Source: Streptosporangium sp. NBC_01756
GTDB lineage: Bacteria > Actinomycetota > Actinomycetes > Streptosporangiales > Streptosporangiaceae
Direction: 5' to 3'
DNA length: 64,000 bases
Assembly (NCBI RefSeq): GCF_035917975.1
Contig: NZ_CP109130.1
Span: 6,634,001 to 6,698,000 of the forward strand
Of the stretch, positions 1-9,228 are shown in pieces (the stretch's first letter is position 1; every line of letters begins with the position of its first letter). The notes under the pieces are model-generated. The model was not told where the DNA came from. It did not search any database and saw nothing but the letters and a program-made list of their open reading frames with translations. The translations under genes and the position numbers were made by a program.

Positions 1-1232
1 GGGTGCGCGCGGCCGGTGCCGAGTGCCGTACCGGCCATCTGGTCTGGGGCGTGGACGACGACGGGCGCACGCTACTCGCCTCCGACGCCGCCGGGCATCC
101 GGTGCGGTTGCGCGCCCGCCACCTGGTGCTGGCGACCGGCGCCTTCGAGCGGGTGTTTCCCTTCCCCGGCTGGCAGCTTCCCGGCGTGACCACTCCGGGC
201 TTCGCCCAGCACCTGGCCGCCGGCGACCACACCACCATCGGGGAGCGGGTGGTCCTGGCGGGTTCCGGCCCGTTCCTGCTGCCGGTCGCCTGCTCGCTGA
301 TCGAACTCGGCGTGACCGTGGTGGGAATCGCCGAGGCGGGCAGGCCGTACCGGCCGAGCCTACGGGCACTGGGCGCGCTCGGCCACCCCGCGCGCCTGCG
401 CGAGCTGGCAGGCTACGTCGCGAGGCTGGCCCGTGCCCGGGTGCCCATCTGGCAGGAGACCGTCGTGCTCCGCGCCGACGGCCGCGACCGGGTCTCCTCG
501 GTGACCCTCGCCGCCGCGGCCAGGCCTGCGCGTCCGGTCCGCACCGTCGAGGTGGACGCGCTCTGCGTCGGGTACGGCTTCCGTCCCCAGACCGACCTGG
601 CCCGCATGCTGGGCTGCGCGGTGCGGGTCGACGTGGCGAGTGGAGACGCGGTCCCGGTGACCGACGCGGCGGGCCGCGCCTCCCGGGCGGATGTGTACGT
701 GGTGGGCGAGGCCGCGGGAATCGGCGGCGTGCACGCGGCGAAGGCCAGAGGACTCGCCGCCGCGCACGACATCCTGACCCGTGAAGTCCGCGAGACCGTA
801 CCGGTGGCCGAGGTCCGGCGGGTGGCGTCGGCCAGGCGCCGTCTGGCACGTTTCACCGCGCTGACCGACTCCCTCTACCCCGGCCCGGCGGCGCTGCTCG
901 CCACGCTGGCGCCCGCGCTGCCCGCCGACACCATGGTCTGCCGGTGCGAGGCGGTCCGCGCGGAGGAGATCCGCGCCACCGCCGCGGGAAGTGCCGACGG
1001 CGATCTCAACGCGACCAAGGCCTGGAGCCGCGCGGGAATGGGTCCCTGCCAGGGCAGGGAGTGCGGGTTCGCGGTCGCCGGCCTCGTCCGGTCGGTCGCG
1101 CCCCGCCCCGGCGCGGGTGACGGCGAGTCCCGGGTGGAGGTCTTCCCCTCCCGGCTGCCGGTCCGCCCCATCCCCCTCGCCACGCTGCTGGAGCTGGCCG
1201 GACCCGACTCGCAGGAAGGCGACCGATCATGA
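1..1232 (+). CDS. NAD(P)/FAD-dependent oxidoreductase with BFD-like [2Fe-2S] domain, HcnB/OoxA-like (5' partial)
   Basis: The reading frame is open to the left edge, so the true start and the N-terminal FAD-binding GxGxxG loop lie outside the window. About 409 residues are visible. A second Rossmann motif (VVLAGSGPFLLPVA, about residue 83) and the closing FAD motif (DVYVVGEAAGIGGVHAAKA, about 230) mark a pyridine-nucleotide-disulphide oxidoreductase fold. The C-terminus carries CRCEAV and GPCQGRECG, the four cysteines of a BFD-like [2Fe-2S] domain. This architecture is that of the alpha subunit of two-component amino-acid dehydrogenases: HcnB, octopine/nopaline oxidase OoxA, D-proline dehydrogenase. 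Its stop overlaps the next gene's start as ATGA, and that gene encodes the matching DAO-type beta subunit. I infer oxidation of an amine or N-substituted amino acid, with electrons passed to the membrane. The exact substrate cannot be read from sequence. Confidence 0.85.
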   Translation, partial: VRAAGAECRTGHLVWGVDDDGRTLLASDAAGHPVRLRARHLVLATGAFERVFPFPGWQLPGVTTPGFAQHLAAGDHTTIGERVVLAGSGPFLLPVACSLIELGVTVVGIAEAGRPYRPSLRALGALGHPARLRELAGYVARLARARVPIWQETVVLRADGRDRVSSVTLAAAARPARPVRTVEVDALCVGYGFRPQTDLARMLGCAVRVDVASGDAVPVTDAAGRASRADVYVVGEAAGIGGVHAAKARGLAAAHDILTREVRETVPVAEVRRVASARRRLARFTALTDSLYPGPAALLATLAPALPADTMVCRCEAVRAEEIRATAAGSADGDLNATKAWSRAGMGPCQGRECGFAVAGLVRSVAPRPGAGDGESRVEVFPSRLPVRPIPLATLLELAGPDSQEGDRS

Positions 1233-2455
1233 CCACGCGGACTGCGGACGCGGTGATCGTGGGAGCCGGGGTGCTCGGTGCCTCGGTGGCCAGCCACCTG
1301 GCCCGCAGCGGCCACCGGGTGCTCGTGCTCGACCGCGGCGCGCCCGGCAGGGAGGGATCCGGCACCACTGCGGGCAACCTGCACATGCAGGCGGTGCACA
1401 CCAAGCGCCCCGGCCAGGCCGTGCCGCTGGACAGCGCGCGGTTCCTGCCGCTGCAGCGCGCCGCGAGCGACCGGTGGGAGACGCTGGAGGAGGAGCTGGA
1501 AACCTCGGTCGAGGTCCGCCGCACCGGCGGCTTCACCATCGCCGAGACCGATGAGCAGTGCCGGGAACTGCACGACAAGCACGGCTGGGAGGCCGCCGCC
1601 GGGATCCCCACCGAGATCCTCGACGGAGACGCCGCGCGAGCCGCGCTGCCCCTGCTCGGGCCGACCGTGGCCGCCGCCACCTGGTGCGACCTGGACGGTT
1701 ACGCCAACCCGCTGAAGGTCACCCCCGCCTACCTGGACTCGGCGGCCAGACACGGCGGCCGGACGCTGGCGTTCGCACCGGTCCGGCGGATCACCCGCAA
1801 CGGCGACGGCTGGCGGGTGGTCGCCGGGCACGGCGCCGCCGAGCGGGTCGTCGACACCCCCGTGGTGGTCGACGTCGCGGGGCCCTGGCTGGGAGAGATC
1901 GCGGCGATGGCCGGGATCACGCTGCGGATGACACCGGTGGCGATCCAGATGCACGCCACGGTGCGCTCGTCGGCCACGATGTCCCACCTGGTTCAGCACA
2001 TCGGTGAGGGACTGTCGGTGAAGCAGGTCGCCGCCGGCAACCTGCTGATCGGCGGCGGCTGGCCGGCACTGAGCATGGACCTGGCCGGACGGAGCGGCAC
2101 CAGCCTGGACAGCCTGGTGGGCAACGTCGCGCTGGCCGTCCGGGTGCTGCCGTTCATCCGGGATCTGCGGCTGCTGCGGATGTGGGCAGGGCCGCTCGCG
2201 GCCACGCCCGACGAGATGCCGGTGATCGGTGAGGTGCCCGGCGCCCCCGGATTCTACGTGGCCGGAGGCACCTACGCCTTCACCTTCGCCCCGCTGTGGG
2301 GGGAGACGCTGCGCTGCCTGATCGAGGGGAAGCCACCGCCGGTGGACATCTCCGATCTCGGGCCCGGCCGGCTGATGGTGCCAGCCGGTGGGTCAGCGCG
2401 GGACAACGGCTTGGAGCAGGAAAACCCTCAGGACAGAAGGAGCAAGCGGTGCTGA
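1229..2455 (+). CDS. FAD-dependent DAO-family oxidoreductase, HcnC/OoxB-like beta subunit
   Basis: 408 residues. The N-terminus has the dinucleotide-binding motif VIVGAGVLGASVASHLARSG (residues 9-28) followed by the acidic LVLDRG that binds the FAD ribose. The C-terminal region (PDEMPVIGEVPGAPGFYVAGG) is the typical flavin-closing segment of the glycine/D-amino-acid oxidase family. Length fits sarcosine oxidase beta and HcnC/OoxB subunits. It starts with ATG overlapping the preceding alpha-subunit stop (ATGA), so the two are translationally coupled and probably form one heteromeric dehydrogenase. It is expected to hold the substrate-oxidising flavin site, with the alpha subunit acting as electron relay. 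The 3' end overlaps the amidohydrolase start by 7 bases. Confidence 0.87.
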   Translation: MTTRTADAVIVGAGVLGASVASHLARSGHRVLVLDRGAPGREGSGTTAGNLHMQAVHTKRPGQAVPLDSARFLPLQRAASDRWETLEEELETSVEVRRTGGFTIAETDEQCRELHDKHGWEAAAGIPTEILDGDAARAALPLLGPTVAAATWCDLDGYANPLKVTPAYLDSAARHGGRTLAFAPVRRITRNGDGWRVVAGHGAAERVVDTPVVVDVAGPWLGEIAAMAGITLRMTPVAIQMHATVRSSATMSHLVQHIGEGLSVKQVAAGNLLIGGGWPALSMDLAGRSGTSLDSLVGNVALAVRVLPFIRDLRLLRMWAGPLAATPDEMPVIGEVPGAPGFYVAGGTYAFTFAPLWGETLRCLIEGKPPPVDISDLGPGRLMVPAGGSARDNGLEQENPQDRRSKRC

Positions 2456-3747
2456 CATCACCTCGGCTACGGCCCACGTCGGAGCCCGAGACCCTCTGGT
2501 TGACCGGTGGGCACGTCGTGGACGTCCGATCAGGAGTGATCCGCAGGAACGCCAACGTGCTCGTCGCGGCCGGGCGGATCGAGCGGATCACGGCCGACGC
2601 CCCGCCCCCGGGAGCGCAGACCGTCGAGCTGGGTGGCAGGTATCTGATGCCCGGCCTGATCTCGGTGCACACCCATCTGTCGGTGCTCTACCCCTTCTCC
2701 GCCACCGACGAGTCGGAGGACTCCGGGCTGACCGCGCTGCGCGCACTGTCGCGGGCGCAGGACGCCCTCGTAGCGGGGGTCACCACCATCCGCTGCGTCC
2801 ACGAGCAGAACCGCGCCGACCTGCTCGTGCGCACCGCCGCCGACCAGGGCTGGGTGGCCGCGCCGCGGATCGTCGGCGCGGGCCGTGCCATCTCCACCAC
2901 CGGCGGCCACGGTAAGGGCGCCGACTGCTCCTACGCCGACGGGCACGACGGCTTCCTGCGCGCGGCCAGGCAGGAGCTGGACGCGGGCGCCGATCTGCTC
3001 AAGATCTTCATCACCGGCGGCATCGCCCACCAGGGCGAGTCGTTCACCGGCGCGCAGATGACCGCCGAGGAGATGCGGGCCGTGGTCCGCGCAGCCGAGG
3101 AGCACGGCAGTTACGTGACCGCGCACGCCGGCGCCGGCTCGGCGATCCGCGAGGCGCTCGCCGCCGGAGTACGCGGCTACGAGCACGCCTACGACCTGGA
3201 CGACGACACGGCCAGGCAGATGGCGGACCGGCGGGTGTTCCTCACCCCGACCCTGTGCGTCACCCGCTGCCCCGACTGGATGGCCGAGCACAGCTTCACG
3301 CCCTGGCAGATCGAGCGGGCGGTGGAGGTCGGCCCCGGCCACCTGGCCAGCATTCGGCGGGCGGTCGCGGCCGGCATCGCCGACCCGGACGACCCCGGCG
3401 CGCCGGGCATCACCATGCTCGCCGGCACCGACTACCCGCCGGGCGAGCCCATCGAGGACACCGTCGTGGCGGTCCGCGAGATGGAGTTCCTCACCGACGC
3501 GGGCCTCAGCCCCATCCAGGCGGTACGGGCGGGCACGTCCGAGGCCGCGCGCCTGGTCGGGCTGGCAGGCCAGGCCGGTGCCGTCGAGGAGGGCCACCTC
3601 GCCGACCTGATCGTCACCGAGCGCGACCCGCTGAGCGACGTCTCCGCGCTGCGCCGGATCCCCTTCGTCATGCAGGCCGGCCGGATCGTCCGTGACGATC
3701 TGCCGGTCGTCCCCGTCCCGCAGCAGGTCCCTGGAGGTGCCCTGTGA
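2449..3747 (+). CDS. Amidohydrolase family protein (imidazolonepropionase-like metal-dependent hydrolase)
   Basis: 432 residues from a GTG start. I chose this start because AGAAGGAG ends seven bases upstream and because homologues begin close to the TLWLTGGHVVDVRSG beta strand. Metal ligands of the amidohydrolase barrel are visible: HTHLSV (about residue 73), the lysine in LLKIFITGG (about 184), YVTAHAG, GYEHAYDLDD and the aspartate in LAGTDYPPG (about 326). The small composite beta domain is formed by the N-terminus and the C-terminal LADLIVTERDPL. Such enzymes hydrolyse amide bonds, often cyclic ones. It sits between the flavin dehydrogenase and the hyuA/hyuB pair with overlaps on both sides, so it probably acts on an intermediate of the same pathway. 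Substrate unknown. Confidence 0.87.
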   Translation: MLTSPRLRPTSEPETLWLTGGHVVDVRSGVIRRNANVLVAAGRIERITADAPPPGAQTVELGGRYLMPGLISVHTHLSVLYPFSATDESEDSGLTALRALSRAQDALVAGVTTIRCVHEQNRADLLVRTAADQGWVAAPRIVGAGRAISTTGGHGKGADCSYADGHDGFLRAARQELDAGADLLKIFITGGIAHQGESFTGAQMTAEEMRAVVRAAEEHGSYVTAHAGAGSAIREALAAGVRGYEHAYDLDDDTARQMADRRVFLTPTLCVTRCPDWMAEHSFTPWQIERAVEVGPGHLASIRRAVAAGIADPDDPGAPGITMLAGTDYPPGEPIEDTVVAVREMEFLTDAGLSPIQAVRAGTSEAARLVGLAGQAGAVEEGHLADLIVTERDPLSDVSALRRIPFVMQAGRIVRDDLPVVPVPQQVPGGAL

Positions 3748-5810
3748 ATTCCCCCGACACTCCGGCCGGCCTCACCCGGTTCGCCGTGGACATCGGTGGC
3801 ACGTTCGTCGACGCGATCGCCTACGACGAGGGGACGGGACAGATCCGGTTGCACAAGGCCTCGACCACGCCGGGCGCCCCGGAGCAGGGTGTCCTGGACG
3901 CGGTGGGCGGCCTCGCCACCCGGCTGGACGGCGTGGAGGCGTTCGTGCACGGCACCACGCTCGGCCTGAACGCGATCCTGCAGCGCCGCGGCGCGAACCT
4001 CGGCATCATCACCAACGAGGGCTTCAGGGACCTGCTGGAGATCGCCCGCGCCAACGTCCCCGGTCAGCACATGTACGACTTCTCCTACGCTCCGCCGCCG
4101 CCGCTGGTGCCGCGCCACCGGCGGGTCGGCGTGCCCGGCCGGATCGACGCCCAGGGCGACGTGGTGCGGGACCTGGACGAGGACGCCGTGCGTGAGGCCG
4201 GGCGGGTCCTGGTCGAGGAGCAGGGGTTGCGCTCGCTGGCCATCTGCTTCCTGCACTCCTACGCCAACCCCGAGCACGAGCGGCGGGCCGCGCGCATCCT
4301 GCGCGAGCTCTACCCGGACGTCTCGATCTCGGTCTCCACCGACATCACCCGTGAGTACCGCGAGTACGAGCGGACCAGCACCGTCACCCTGGACGCCTAC
4401 ATCCGGCCGGTGCTGAGCGACTACATCGGCACCCTGGAGGACAGGCTGACCGAGGCGGGGCTCACCCACCCGCTGCACATCATGCGCTCGGGCGGTGGCG
4501 CCATGACCGCGGAGCTGGCCCGCCGTGCTCCGCTGATGACCGTGCTGTCCGGTCCCGCCGGGGGAGTGGTGGGCGCCTCCTTCCTGGCCCGCGAGCAGCA
4601 CCTGCCCAAGCTGATCTCCTTCGACGTCGGCGGCACCAGCGTGGACTGCTGCGTGATCGAGGACGGCGAGCCCAGCGAGGTGCACGAGGCGGGCATCGAC
4701 GGCTTCCCGCTGCTGATCCCGATCTTCGACATCCGTACCGTGGGCGCGGGCGGCGGCTCGATCGCCTGGATCGACGAAGGGCTGCTCAAGGTCGGCCCGC
4801 ACAGCGCCGGCGCCGTGCCGGGACCGGTGGCGTACGGCGCGGGCGGCACCGAGCCGACCGTCACCGACGCCTCGCTGGCACTCGGCTACCTGGACCCTGC
4901 CGCGTTCCTCGGCGGCGACATGACCATCGACGCGGACGCGGCCCGCGCCGCGATCGACGCCAAGCTGGCCGGTCCGCTCGGGGTGAGTGTGACCCAGGCC
5001 GCCGCGAGCGTACTGCGGGTGCTGCTGGCCCGCATGGTCGGTGCGCTGCGCGAGATCACCGTGGAGCGGGCGCTGGACCCGCGCGAGTTCGCGCTGCTGG
5101 CCATCGGCGGTGCCGGTCCGCTGCTCGGCCCGATGCTGGCCCGCGAGATGGGGATCGCCACCACGATCGTCCCTCAGGTGCCCGCCGCGTTCTCCGCCTT
5201 CGGCATGCTCATGTCCGACCTGGAGTACGAGTTCGCCGCCACCGTGCTGCGCTCTCTCAGCGACGACAGCCTGGCCGCTCTGGAAGGCGAGTTCACCGAG
5301 CTGGAGGCGCAGGGCGACGAGGTGCTGTCCGCCCAGGGCATCAAGCCGGAGGACCGCACCCTGATCCGCCGGCTGGACATCCGCTACCACGGCCAGGAGC
5401 ACAGCCTCGGCATCGACCTGCAGCCCGGCGACACCGCCGCCGCCGTACTGGCCCGCTTCAACGCCCAGCACGAGGCGCGGTACGGCCACGCGATGGCCGA
5501 CACCGGGCAGATCCTCACCCTGCGGGTGCGGGCGGTGGGACGGCTGGCCAAGCCGGCGCTGCGCGAGCTGGCGCCCGCCGGGTCCGGTGGGCCGGAGGCG
5601 GTCGGTGAGCGGCCCGCCTTCGACGTCGCCGCCGGGGAGATCGGCACGTTCCTGGTCTACGACCGCGCAACCCTGGCGCCCGGCCACGAGGTGAGCGGCC
5701 CGGCGATCGTCGAGGAGGGCACCTCGACGACGGTGATCTTCGGTGATCAGCGGCTCACCGTCGACATCTATGGACAGCTGCTGGTGACCGCCACCGGAGG
5801 AACCCGATGA
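3744..5810 (+). CDS. hyuA: Hydantoinase/oxoprolinase subunit A (HyuA)
   Basis: 688 residues, usual for HyuA. The start is GTG, overlapping the previous stop as GTGA with GGAGG just upstream. The N-terminal Hydant_A_N domain starts with FAVDIGGTFVDAIAY, an actin-like phosphate-binding loop, and HGTTLGLNAILQRRG follows. The central domain has GPAGGVVGASFLA and ISFDVGGTSVDCCVIE (about residues 272-310), the second ATP-binding motif. The C-terminal part matches Hydant_A_C. Family members (N-methylhydantoinase, 5-oxoprolinase, acetone carboxylase beta) couple ATP hydrolysis to ring opening or carboxylation together with a HyuB partner, which is the next gene. A cyclic amide, imide or ureide substrate is likely. 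It is not possible to decide between hydantoin, oxoproline and related rings. Confidence 0.93.
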   Translation: MNSPDTPAGLTRFAVDIGGTFVDAIAYDEGTGQIRLHKASTTPGAPEQGVLDAVGGLATRLDGVEAFVHGTTLGLNAILQRRGANLGIITNEGFRDLLEIARANVPGQHMYDFSYAPPPPLVPRHRRVGVPGRIDAQGDVVRDLDEDAVREAGRVLVEEQGLRSLAICFLHSYANPEHERRAARILRELYPDVSISVSTDITREYREYERTSTVTLDAYIRPVLSDYIGTLEDRLTEAGLTHPLHIMRSGGGAMTAELARRAPLMTVLSGPAGGVVGASFLAREQHLPKLISFDVGGTSVDCCVIEDGEPSEVHEAGIDGFPLLIPIFDIRTVGAGGGSIAWIDEGLLKVGPHSAGAVPGPVAYGAGGTEPTVTDASLALGYLDPAAFLGGDMTIDADAARAAIDAKLAGPLGVSVTQAAASVLRVLLARMVGALREITVERALDPREFALLAIGGAGPLLGPMLAREMGIATTIVPQVPAAFSAFGMLMSDLEYEFAATVLRSLSDDSLAALEGEFTELEAQGDEVLSAQGIKPEDRTLIRRLDIRYHGQEHSLGIDLQPGDTAAAVLARFNAQHEARYGHAMADTGQILTLRVRAVGRLAKPALRELAPAGSGGPEAVGERPAFDVAAGEIGTFLVYDRATLAPGHEVSGPAIVEEGTSTTVIFGDQRLTVDIYGQLLVTATGGTR

Positions 5811-7534
5811 ACAGCCCCGAACGTCTGGACGGTGCGACCGTCGAGGTGATCCGCAACTACCTGGTCTCGGTGGGCGAGCAGATGCGCCGCACCCTGGTGC
5901 GGGCGGCCTTCAACCCGGTGATCTACGAGGTGCTCGACTTCGGCATCTCGATCTACAACGCCGACCTGGACCTGACCGCCGAGGCCGCGGGAATCACCTC
6001 GTTCCTCGGTGCCAACGACCACGCCATCGCCAAGGGCGTGGAGTACGTCGGCCGGGAGAACTTCGCACCGGGCGACGTCTACCTGCTGAACTACCCGTAC
6101 TGGAGCGGCGCGCACTCCTACGACGCGATGCTCTTCGCCCCGGTCTTCCGTGACGGGCACGAGGGCCCCGCCGCCTACCTCGCGGTGCGCGCGCACTGGA
6201 TGGACCTCGGCGCCAAGTCTCCGGGATACGTCCTGGACTCCACCGACATGCACCAGGAAGGTCTCATCTTCCCGGGTACCAAGATCGTGAGTCGTGGCGA
6301 GGTGGTCCGCGACATCGTCGAGCTCATCCGGTTCAACTCCCGGCTGCCCGACCTGACCATCGGTGACTTCCACGCCCAGCTCGCGGCCCTGCGCACCGGC
6401 GAGAACCGGCTGGCGCAGGTCTGGGAGAAGTTCGGCGGCGAAACCGTCGACCAGGCCATCAGGCAGGTCATCGAGCACGGCGAGCGGGTCGCCCGCAAGG
6501 CCGTGGCCGCGCTGCCCGACGGCACCTGGACCGCTTTCGACTACTGCGACGACGACGGTATCACCGACGACCTCATCCGGATGGAGGTCAAGGTCACCAT
6601 CGACGGGGACCGGATGGAGGTCGACTTCAACGGCTCCGACGGCGCGGTGGCCGGCCCGGTCAACCTGCCGATCGGCTCCACCGAGAGCCTGGGCAAGGCC
6701 ATCTTCAAGGAGCTGACCACGCCCACCGAGCCCTCCAACGCCGGGCACTACCGGGCACTGGAGGTCAAGGCCGATCCCGGCAACTTCTTCCACGCCGTCT
6801 ACCCGGCCGCGACGTTCACCCAGTGGAGCGCCATCGTCGCGTTCGAACTGATCCACAAGGCGCTGGCCCAGGTGATGGACTCGATCCCGGCCTCCTCCGG
6901 CGGCGACGAGCCGGGCTTCATGGCGCTCGGCCACGACCCGCGCACCGGCGCGGACTTCGTGATCAGTAACAACGAGGGCATCGGCTGGGGCGCGCGCAAG
7001 GACCGGGACGGCGCCAACGCCCAGCAGCACCCCTCCCAGAGCGTCGTCCGCAACACCCCCGTCGAGGTGCTGGAGCACAAGTCCACCGTGTTCCACGAGC
7101 GGCTGGAGCTGATTCCCGACTCCGGCGGCGCCGGCCGGTTCCGTGGCGGCGTCGGCGTGCTCAGGCAGGTCCGCTACCTCGCCGACGGCGAGGTGCTTTC
7201 GATGAAGAAGAAGAGCAAGACCCGGCCATGGGCGCTAGACGGCGGCCAGGAGCCCGAGCCCAGCGAGATGGTGCTGTGGCCGGACACCGAACAGGCGAAG
7301 CGGGTCGGAATGTATCGGGCCGCGATGAAGGCCGGCGACCGGTTCGTGAACCGGACCGCCGGAGGCGGCGGCTACGGCGACCCCCTCGACCGCGACCCGG
7401 CGGCGGTGGTGGCCGACGTGCTCGACGGCTATGTCAGCGCCGAGGCCGCGGAGCAGTCCTATGGCGTGATCGTGGACGGCGACGGCTGGCGGCCCACGTC
7501 GGCCAGGGCCGCCCGACTCAAGAGTGAAGGGTAG
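5807..7534 (+). CDS. hyuB: Hydantoinase/oxoprolinase subunit B (HyuB)
   Basis: 575 residues; ATG overlaps the hyuA stop (ATGA). Recognisable HyuB features are the N-terminal VEVIRNYLVSVGEQMRRTLVRAAFNPVIYE, the metal-site region with ITSFLGANDHA and HWMDLGAKSPG, and the C-terminal GGAGRFRGGVG followed by TAGGGGYGDPLDRDP. HyuB carries the hydrolase site that works with the ATP-dependent HyuA kinase-like subunit. The pair forms a cytosolic heteromer. Followed after 6 bases by the transporter's binding protein, so uptake and ring opening are co-transcribed. Confidence 0.93.
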   Translation: MNSPERLDGATVEVIRNYLVSVGEQMRRTLVRAAFNPVIYEVLDFGISIYNADLDLTAEAAGITSFLGANDHAIAKGVEYVGRENFAPGDVYLLNYPYWSGAHSYDAMLFAPVFRDGHEGPAAYLAVRAHWMDLGAKSPGYVLDSTDMHQEGLIFPGTKIVSRGEVVRDIVELIRFNSRLPDLTIGDFHAQLAALRTGENRLAQVWEKFGGETVDQAIRQVIEHGERVARKAVAALPDGTWTAFDYCDDDGITDDLIRMEVKVTIDGDRMEVDFNGSDGAVAGPVNLPIGSTESLGKAIFKELTTPTEPSNAGHYRALEVKADPGNFFHAVYPAATFTQWSAIVAFELIHKALAQVMDSIPASSGGDEPGFMALGHDPRTGADFVISNNEGIGWGARKDRDGANAQQHPSQSVVRNTPVEVLEHKSTVFHERLELIPDSGGAGRFRGGVGVLRQVRYLADGEVLSMKKKSKTRPWALDGGQEPEPSEMVLWPDTEQAKRVGMYRAAMKAGDRFVNRTAGGGGYGDPLDRDPAAVVADVLDGYVSAEAAEQSYGVIVDGDGWRPTSARAARLKSEG

Positions 7535-7540
7535 ACGACA

Positions 7541-9154
7541 GTGCACCAACCCCCCGCCACGCCGGTGACGGCGCCGGCCAGGCGACGTGGCCGCAGGGGC
7601 ACCCTGGGCCTGACCTCCGTCATGCTCGTCGGCGCGCTGGCCCTCGCGGCCTGCGGTCAGAGCACCTCGGGCGCCTCCGGTGGCTCCGACGTCCGCAAGC
7701 AGACACTGATCATCGCAGAGAACGAGCCACCGGCCACCTTCGACCCGGTCCAGGCCGACAACTCGACCGTCGACGAGGTCTCCATCCCCGCCTACGACAC
7801 CCTGGTCAAGTACGGCAAGGGCGGCGTGATCGCCCCGGCCGTGGCCACCGAGTGGACGTTCGCCAAGGACGGTAAGACCATCGATCTGACGCTCCGCGGC
7901 GACGTGACCTTCCACGACGGCACCAAGCTGACCGCCACCGACGTGAAGTACACGTTGGACCGGATCGGCAAGTTGCAGATGGGCGTCGCGTCGCTGGTGA
8001 CCGCCTACGACTCCGCGGAGATCGTCGACGACACCCATCTGAAGATCAAGCTGAAGCAGTCCTACGCGCCGTTCCTGGGGGCGCTGTCGCGGGTCTACCT
8101 GCTCAACTCCAAGCTGGTACAGGCCAACGCCGGCTCCGACGACGGCCGCCAGTGGCTGGCGGCCAACGACGCGGGTTCCGGGCCGTACAAGCTGACCGGC
8201 TACACCCCCAACCAGGAGGCCAAGTTCACCCGGAACGACGGCTACTGGGGCGGTTTCACCGGCCAGGCCAAGGACGTGGTGATCCGCTACCTGCCGCAGG
8301 CGGCGACCCAGAAGACCGCGCTGAGCAACGGTGACGTGGACATCGCGATGGACGTCGACCCCAACGACTGGGCCGGGCTCGAGAGCGGCGGCTACGTGGT
8401 GGACAAGGCCGACACCAACGTGCAGCTCTACGTCTTCTTCAAGATGAAGGACTCGCCGGTGGCCGACAAGGCCCTGCGCGAGGCCATCACCTACGCCTAC
8501 GACTACGACCAGCACCAGTCGGCCATCCTCAAGGGGGCGGGCAAGAAGGCCGCCGGCGTGCTGGCGAGCACGATGGTCTGCGCCGACCCCACCGTCGCGC
8601 AGCCCGGCTACGACCTGCAGAAGGCGAAGAGCATCCTGGCCGCCGCCGGGCTGAAGGACGTCACGCTGACGATGAGCTACCTCAAGGCCACCGCCGAGAT
8701 GGAGCAGGCAGCCACGCTGCTCCAGTCCGACCTGGCCAAGATCGGGGTGAAGGTCGAACTGTCGGCGGTCACCTACCCCCAGTACGTCGAGATGCTCAAG
8801 AGCAACGGGACCACGCCCGACCTCGGCATGATCTACGGCTTCCCGCCCAACCCGGACCCGGACTCGGTGCTGCACCTGCAGTTCGACTCGGTGTTCATCA
8901 ACAACGGGCAGAACAGCGGCGGCTATGACAACCCGAAGGTCGACAAGCTGGTCGAGGACGCCCAGAAGCTGACCGATGAGGATGCCCGCTGCGCCCTCTA
9001 CAAGGAGGCCCAGCAGACCATCGCGGCCGATTCCGCCTCGATCAACATGTCCAACCCGCAGTACGTGACGGTCTACCGCAAGGGGCTCACCGGCTACGCC
9101 TACGACCCCGCGCACCACCAGACGGTGGACGTCTACCAGGTGCAGGTCGGCTGA
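7541..9154 (+). CDS. ABC transporter substrate-binding lipoprotein (SBP_bac_5, Dpp/Opp type)
   Basis: 537 residues. The start is GTG, with GAAGGG nine bases upstream. An arginine-rich n-region and hydrophobic segment end in the lipobox LALAAC, giving lipidation at Cys38, so the protein is membrane-anchored outside the cell. The mature part is a family-5 solute receptor: TFDPVQADNSTVDEV early, then GSGPYKLTGYTPNQEAKFTRN (about 211-231) and a conserved C-terminal lobe. This family takes peptides, opines, nickel and assorted amides. Its place inside the hydantoinase operon argues that it binds the pathway's substrate and not general peptides. A strong hairpin lies directly downstream before the permease genes. 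Confidence 0.92.
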   Translation: MHQPPATPVTAPARRRGRRGTLGLTSVMLVGALALAACGQSTSGASGGSDVRKQTLIIAENEPPATFDPVQADNSTVDEVSIPAYDTLVKYGKGGVIAPAVATEWTFAKDGKTIDLTLRGDVTFHDGTKLTATDVKYTLDRIGKLQMGVASLVTAYDSAEIVDDTHLKIKLKQSYAPFLGALSRVYLLNSKLVQANAGSDDGRQWLAANDAGSGPYKLTGYTPNQEAKFTRNDGYWGGFTGQAKDVVIRYLPQAATQKTALSNGDVDIAMDVDPNDWAGLESGGYVVDKADTNVQLYVFFKMKDSPVADKALREAITYAYDYDQHQSAILKGAGKKAAGVLASTMVCADPTVAQPGYDLQKAKSILAAAGLKDVTLTMSYLKATAEMEQAATLLQSDLAKIGVKVELSAVTYPQYVEMLKSNGTTPDLGMIYGFPPNPDPDSVLHLQFDSVFINNGQNSGGYDNPKVDKLVEDAQKLTDEDARCALYKEAQQTIAADSASINMSNPQYVTVYRKGLTGYAYDPAHHQTVDVYQVQVG

Positions 9155-9159
9155 TCCGC

Positions 9160-9191
9160 CGGGCCCGGCGCGGATCCCCGCGCCGGGCCCG
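9160..9191 (+). terminator. Strong intercistronic hairpin between binding protein and permease
   Basis: Perfect 14-bp inverted repeat (9160-9173 and 9178-9191) with a four-base ATCC loop, almost entirely G/C, lying six bases after the binding-protein stop. There is no T-run. The permease gene follows after 37 bases with its own strong ribosome site (GGGGAGG), so this is more likely an attenuator or mRNA-stabilising hairpin that lets the receptor be made in excess over the membrane components. That is a common arrangement in ABC importer operons. Confidence 0.7.
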
Positions 9192-9228
9192 CCCACCATC
9201 GGAGATCACCACTGAGGGGAGGTACCCC

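Noticed and set aside
3432-5687. 751-codon open frame on the minus strand inside hyuA
   Set aside because: Exact antisense of a clear HyuA gene; the long frame results from extreme third-position G/C. Amino-acid composition is His/Gln/Gly-rich without any domain.
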